64,000 nucleotides of DNA from Candidatus Nitrospira nitrosa (GTDB lineage: Bacteria > Nitrospirota > Nitrospiria > Nitrospirales > Nitrospiraceae). The translations under genes and the position numbers were made by a program. The first letter of the stretch is position 1, and each line of letters opens with the position of its first letter. The DNA lies in NCBI RefSeq assembly GCF_001458735.1, contig NZ_CZQA01000009.1, positions 310,001 to 374,000 on the forward strand, given 5' to 3'. The notes under the pieces are model-generated. The model was given only the letters and a program-made list of their open reading frames with translations, was not told where the DNA came from and did not search any database. Shown here piece after piece: positions 61,501 through 64,000 of the stretch.

Positions 61501-63453
61501 CCGAATATTGTTGAGCATGCCGCGTCTCGTGACCATCGCCCCCTTCGGCACACCCGTGGAACCCGACGTATAGATGACGTAAGCCAGATGATCGGGGAGT
61601 CCACGATCGCCGGGATTATCTTCGCGGCCGGCTTCATCGAGAATCCGTTCGATCGGCATGATCCGCGGGCGTACAGCCTCGTCGATCGGCTCAACCGCTT
61701 CCCGCAGTCGTGCGAGATAATTCCGCGACGTGACAACGACCGGGGAGCGGCTCAGCGTGAGAATCTGCGTCAGTCGCAACACGGGATGATGGGGATCAAG
61801 CGGCAGATAGGCTCCACCTGCCTTGAATACTCCGATCATCATCGTCAACAGGTCGATGCTGCGATCATCCAGCAGCGCCACGACAGTGTCCGGTTGCACA
61901 CCCACTTCAAGCAGTGCATGTGCGACACGATTGGCCCGCCGATTTAACTCGCCATAGGTAGCCCTCCTGTCCAGACATTCGACCGCCACTGCGTCCGGAT
62001 TGTGCTGGACCTGCCGCTCAAACAGCCGCAGCAGGCTCTCCAACTCCTCCACACCGGCGGAATTCATGTGAGGATTCCATTTCGTCAGCAGTTGCCGCCG
62101 CTCGTCCTGCTTGAGTGGCGATAAGTCGGCGAGCCGTGCAGTCGGCCGTTCAGCCATCGCTTCGAGCAACACTTTGAGATGCCGGATCATACGTTCCGTC
62201 GTGTCGGCATCGAATAGCCGTTTGTCGTAAGAGATCTTGAGTCCCAATTCTTTGCCCGGCCATCCCATGACGGTCAGTGGATAGTTCGTGTGGACTCGAT
62301 ACTGTTCCTCTTCGCCCTTGAAAATGATCCGCCCCTCATAGAGCTCTCGATCCACCGGGGCGTTCTCAAACACGAACAGACTGTGGAACAATGCCTCTCC
62401 GCGCGGGATCTCACTACACCGCTGCATCTGGACGAGCGGAGCATAGTCGTACTGCCGCACTCGGACGTTCTCGGCCAGCAAATCTTTGAGCCAGTCCATC
62501 AGGAGACGGTCCGGTTGTATGGAAATTCGAAGCGGCAGGGTGTTGATGAATAGGCCCAGGATAGACTCGACTCCGGACAACTCGGTGGGTCGACCGGCAA
62601 CCGTCACGCCGAACAGGACCTCCCGTTCACTGCTATAGTAACTGAGCAAGAGCGCCCAAGCGCCCTGAAAGAACGTATTCACCGTTAAACGATGCCGCTG
62701 TGCCAGATCCGTCAACATGGCCGATGTCTCGGCGCTCAGGTATAAACAGTGATCGGCTGCGTCTTCATTCTGGTCGGCAAGGCCTTCGGGCAATCGGTCG
62801 TACGGCAACGGTGTGGGCGTGGGAAATTCTTTGAGGTACCCACGCCAGAACGATTCCGCCGCCTTGATATCTTGTCTCTGCAACCAGGCGATGTAGTCGC
62901 GATAGGGGCGAGGTTTCTCCCACGTAAGCTGTTCGCCGCGCACGAGCGCCCCGTAATGACCGAGGAAATCCATCAAGAGGAGGGAAATACACCACTCATC
63001 GAGCAGGATATGATGGAAACTGTGTACGAACTGGTACCGGTCTTGCGCCAACCGGATCAGCCACAACCGCATGAGGGGTGCCTTGGCAAAATCAAATCCC
63101 TCGCGGAGTTCGGTGTCCAGTTCGGCGTCCAGCCGCATGATCTGTTCTCCACGTGTCTGCCCTCTCCAATCCAGCGACACGAGCGGAACGTCCACCTGCT
63201 TGTGCACCGCCTGTAAGGGACGTTTCTGACTTTTCCAGACGAAAGAGGTTCGCAGCACCGGATGCCGGTCGAATACCAGATCCCACGCGCGTACGAATGC
63301 CTCATAGTTCAAGTCACCCTCCAGCAAGTACCGGTTCTGCATCAGATAAATCCCAGTGCCGGGATTCATCAGTGTATGGAACAGCATTCCCTCCTGCATC
63401 GGCGAGAGCGGATAAATGGATTCGATATGATCAGGAATCTCGGGCTTTGCCAC
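55582..63453 (-). CDS. NRPS-A: C-A(X)-PCP-C-A(X)-PCP-E
   Basis: A 2623-residue NRPS. C1 opens YPLSPMQEGMLFH and has HHILLDEW (about 150), with Glu where Gly is usual. A1 (YTSGSTGVPKG about 628) has code D-I-W-E-L-T-A-D-D-K. PCP1 LGGHS (about 1026). C2 (SFAQQRLWFLAQLEP) with HHIVSDGW (about 1226). A2 (about 1706) has the same code D-I-W-E-L-T-A-D-D-K. PCP2 LGGDS (about 2098). Epimerisation domain (about 2150-2600) with HHLAVDGVSW (about 2289), GWFTCVFPV and NYLGQFD (about 2511), so the second residue is delivered in D form. Start is a GTG with GGAGACG upstream, eight bases after the previous gene. Confidence 0.95.
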   Translation of the reverse strand: MAKPEIPDHIESIYPLSPMQEGMLFHTLMNPGTGIYLMQNRYLLEGDLNYEAFVRAWDLVFDRHPVLRTSFVWKSQKRPLQAVHKQVDVPLVSLDWRGQTRGEQIMRLDAELDTELREGFDFAKAPLMRLWLIRLAQDRYQFVHSFHHILLDEWCISLLLMDFLGHYGALVRGEQLTWEKPRPYRDYIAWLQRQDIKAAESFWRGYLKEFPTPTPLPYDRLPEGLADQNEDAADHCLYLSAETSAMLTDLAQRHRLTVNTFFQGAWALLLSYYSSEREVLFGVTVAGRPTELSGVESILGLFINTLPLRISIQPDRLLMDWLKDLLAENVRVRQYDYAPLVQMQRCSEIPRGEALFHSLFVFENAPVDRELYEGRIIFKGEEEQYRVHTNYPLTVMGWPGKELGLKISYDKRLFDADTTERMIRHLKVLLEAMAERPTARLADLSPLKQDERRQLLTKWNPHMNSAGVEELESLLRLFERQVQHNPDAVAVECLDRRATYGELNRRANRVAHALLEVGVQPDTVVALLDDRSIDLLTMMIGVFKAGGAYLPLDPHHPVLRLTQILTLSRSPVVVTSRNYLARLREAVEPIDEAVRPRIMPIERILDEAGREDNPGDRGLPDHLAYVIYTSGSTGVPKGAMVTRRGMLNNIRSKVSGLALAPSDVIAQTASQCFDISVWQFLTAMTCGARTSIVPDEMSRDPFLLLSHLERMEITILETVPALLQGLLDVASETESGAVPRLQKLRWVLPTGEALPPPVCRQWLARYPAIPLLNAYGPAECADDVAVHPIHEPPATDQTNMPIGRPIEGIRLHVLNAWLEPVPPGVAGELYVAGVGVGRGYLQDPARTAEVFLPDWFGSKPGARMYQTGDLARYRRDGAIEFVGRIDQQIKLRGFRIELGEIETHLLSSPLIREAAVLLHTDARGEKRLAAFLVGHEERGLDVPAVRELLQTQLPEYMVPTAFVPLPVLPRTPNGKIDRLALAAWDLGDQFARSYAAPRTATEEILAGIWSDVLGVERVGVHDDFFELGGHSLLATQIMSRLRGTFHVELSLRTVFESTTISALAAAVDRARENGAVVQAPQLVPVARTGPLPASFAQQRLWFLAQLEPDSPFYNLPAGFRLRGKLDLNLLTTGLNQVIERHEALRTLFQEIDGQPTQVVLPSVMIDIPLVDLRGIPAEKQQAELIKQSEFEVQRIFDLTRDPLVRARAWRVEEEEYVLLITLHHIVSDGWAMDVLIRELVTYYQAGLSGQPAALPPLPIQYADYAVWQRDWMQGAVLENQLAYWKDRLGDAPASLELPTDRPRPTVQTYRGACCEFIVPKELLMETTAFSRRHSLTLYMTLLTAFTALLHHYSGRTSILVGSPVANRLRVEVEEIIGLFVNTLVLRTDIPDNPRWIDLLDRVRHEVLGAQTHQDLPFEHLVEALQPERNLSHSPLFQVMFTLQTPAEQSMETPGLQVENIEIDPGTALFDLSLDMVVETDRLSGSFEYNRDLFDESTVRRFADGFLNILASMVAKPERRLHDTFSMPESERHRQLVEWNNVPGPHLTPDYVTRFTEQVERTPESPAVVCRARSWTYRELHRRTSKTADALAEAGVGPDSVVAVLGERSPELLAMMLGVLEAGGAYLPLDPRHPQQRMAQIMALSRPCVLLVTREWEARAADVLRILPPDKQPRVLIIEQVTEQHIDPVGPQPIHPPGRLAYLIYTSGSTGAPKGVMVEQNGMLNNILSKLDSLNMTTGDVVAQTASQCFDISVWQFLAALLCGATVHIVPDDVAHDPTALLHHLDEAGITIVEPVPAVLQGLLAVESRVPALSKLRWVLPTGEALPSSLCRRWFARYPAIPLMNAYGPAECSDDVATHVMRRSPDDPDRSVPIGRPIPGLRLYILNRHLTPVPIGTAGELCIGGTGVGRGYLRDPERTAAAFVPDPFGPDAGARLYRTGDLARYRTDGTIEFVGRTDHQIKIHGYRIEPGEIEARLLEQPGILEAVVMAREDQPGQRRLVAYVTPDAPETFDVQEVRCRLQDALPDYMVPSSIVVLNALPRSSNGKIDRRALPAPDMGGQTEHSYRPPATPAEAALAKIWEEVLGLPQVGTQENFFELGGDSIVSLQVIARAKQIGLMLSPRQIFQHQTVAELAAVAGREAVVALEAEQGAITGEAALTPIQCAFFELPLVNPHHWNQSVLLEAKEPIVESALETAVAALIANHDALRLRFVQTDEGWRQLHAPIPSGPFVHRVNLAALSDPERQASFEAQATRWQGSLNISEGPLLQVVWFEMGKGLPDRLLIVLHHLAVDGVSWRILLEDLQTVYRQAVENRLVQLPPKTTSFRQWAERLQRYAEAEVMKDSSSAVWLTVQERESIALPVDNPTGSDREAAAETLTLSLDEENTEALLHRVSAAYATQINDVLLTALAQTLGKWTGLDRVTIDLEGHGREDLFPDLDVSRTVGWFTCVFPVTLDATPSLSPGESLKTVKEQLRRIPSRGIGYGIARYLTKDGLGAAKDHTEAGVPVSFNYLGQFDAVATDESPFVLSSESVGKEHDPDNPMEYELDINASVVNGCLEVMWTYSRERYRPGTIRSLAAAYLKALQTLIAHCLSADAGGYTPSDFPNVELEQDALDAILEQMN

Positions 63454-63461
63454 TCCGTCTC

Positions 63462-64000
63462 CTATTTCAATTCTTCCAGCAAATTGCTCATGTCCTCGTC
63501 GGACAACTCGATGTCCACGCGCGTTCCTACTTCCGTTTCCTCCGTTTGCGATGTTTCTTCGGCGACCACCTCGATCGGTACCGCAACCGCAGCAGCGGCC
63601 GCGACCGTGGGATGCTCGAATAATTGTTTTGGCGTCAATTTCACGCCCCGCTGATGGGCACGGGCCAATACTTGAAGGGTATTAATGGAATCACCGCCGA
63701 GTTCGAAGAAATTGTCGAGTCGACCCACTCGGGGCTGGCCGAGCACCTCGGCCCAGATGGCAGCCAGGATGTGCTCCGACTCCGTCACCGGCTCTTCATA
63801 GGACTGCGTCCGACTAGTCTCCGTATCCGGCAACGGCAGCGCCTTGCGATCGACTTTGCCGTGGGGCGTCAGCGGCAGAGCTTCCAGCGTTACCACAAGG
63901 TCGGGGACGAAGGCTTCCGGCAGCCGTACCGCCACCCATTGCCGGATCATCTCACCTGTAACGTCATGACCCATTCGGGGAACCACGTAGCCGACCAAAC
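63462..64000 (-). CDS. C-terminal end of an upstream NRPS (A-PCP)
   Basis: The last ~178 codons of an NRPS that continues past the right edge. It begins within the C-terminal subdomain of an adenylation domain (LVGYVVPRMG, then LPLTPHGKVDRKALP with the catalytic Lys of motif A10). A PCP with FFELGGDSINTLQVL follows (carrier Ser), then an acidic tail ending LSDEDMSNLLEELK that looks like a docking helix. No epimerase or thioesterase follows the PCP, so the chain passes to NRPS-A. The specificity code lies outside the window. Confidence 0.93.
   Translation of the reverse strand, partial: LVGYVVPRMGHDVTGEMIRQWVAVRLPEAFVPDLVVTLEALPLTPHGKVDRKALPLPDTETSRTQSYEEPVTESEHILAAIWAEVLGQPRVGRLDNFFELGGDSINTLQVLARAHQRGVKLTPKQLFEHPTVAAAAAVAVPIEVVAEETSQTEETEVGTRVDIELSDEDMSNLLEELK

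Noticed and set aside
39482-64000. Firm assignment of the NRPS operon as a siderophore pathway
   Set aside because: Hydroxyaspartate fits, but no ornithine N-hydroxylase, catechol genes, TonB receptor or siderophore exporter is in the window.

Overview
The window looks like a chromosomal segment of a Nitrospira-type bacterium (Nitrospirota). This is judged from the gene mix: an RnfD-like/DUF2330 pair, type II NADH dehydrogenases, a Nitrospira-style outer-membrane porin, many small lipoproteins, and an intergenic repeat at 11998-12108 that I recognise from memory as Nitrospira-like. No 16S or marker gene is present, so the assignment is an inference of moderate strength. Most genes have a clear Shine-Dalgarno sequence, and several starts were moved inward to match it.

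Region 1 (1-34 kb) is ordinary, mosaic chromosomal content in short transcription units on both strands. It holds a partial VOC-family protein, an RnfD-like membrane protein overlapping a DUF2330 protein, small lipoproteins, and a large Lhr helicase. Next come a glycosyltransferase, two NDH-2 genes (the second decayed) flanking a Rieske/FMN-reductase fusion, a lipocalin, MsrB, a hydroxyisobutyrate-type dehydrogenase, a DsbA-like protein and a hybrid histidine kinase. The region ends with a lone flagellar rod-like protein, a B12/radical-SAM protein, a porin, a 1-Cys peroxiredoxin, a pentapeptide protein and a DUF748 protein. Three enzymes survive only as remnants: a beta-carbonic anhydrase, a sulfite-oxidase-type molybdoenzyme and the second NDH-2. 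The Lhr gene carries four in-frame insertions of a CTGAGGACT-type repeat.

Region 2 (34-38.7 kb) is a recombination hotspot. It contains an AbiEi-Fic fusion protein, a frameshifted serine-recombinase tail that reads antisense into a tRNA-Arg(TCT) gene, a tyrosine integrase with an overlapping excisionase-type regulator, and about 1 kb of degraded DNA.

Region 3 (38.7-64 kb, all minus strand) is a giant nonribosomal peptide synthetase (NRPS) operon that continues past the right edge. In transcription order it encodes: the end of an NRPS (A-PCP); NRPS-A (C-A-PCP-C-A-PCP-E); NRPS-B (C-A-PCP-C-A-PCP-C, then a TauD/SyrP-like Fe(II)/2-oxoglutarate hydroxylase); NRPS-C (degenerate C-A-PCP-C-A-PCP-TE); and a class I methyltransferase that overlaps the end of NRPS-C. 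Hand-extracted specificity codes predict X, D-X, Asp, Gly, Asp, X for the visible modules. X is one unusual code, D-I-W-E-L-T-A-D-D-K, used three times. The hydroxylase at the end of NRPS-B and the degenerate, apparently non-catalytic C domain opening NRPS-C, directly before an Asp module, match the layout of beta-hydroxyaspartate synthetases with an 'interface' domain. The operon is therefore predicted to make a peptide with an Asp-Gly-(beta-hydroxy)Asp core. This is the most notable system in the window.
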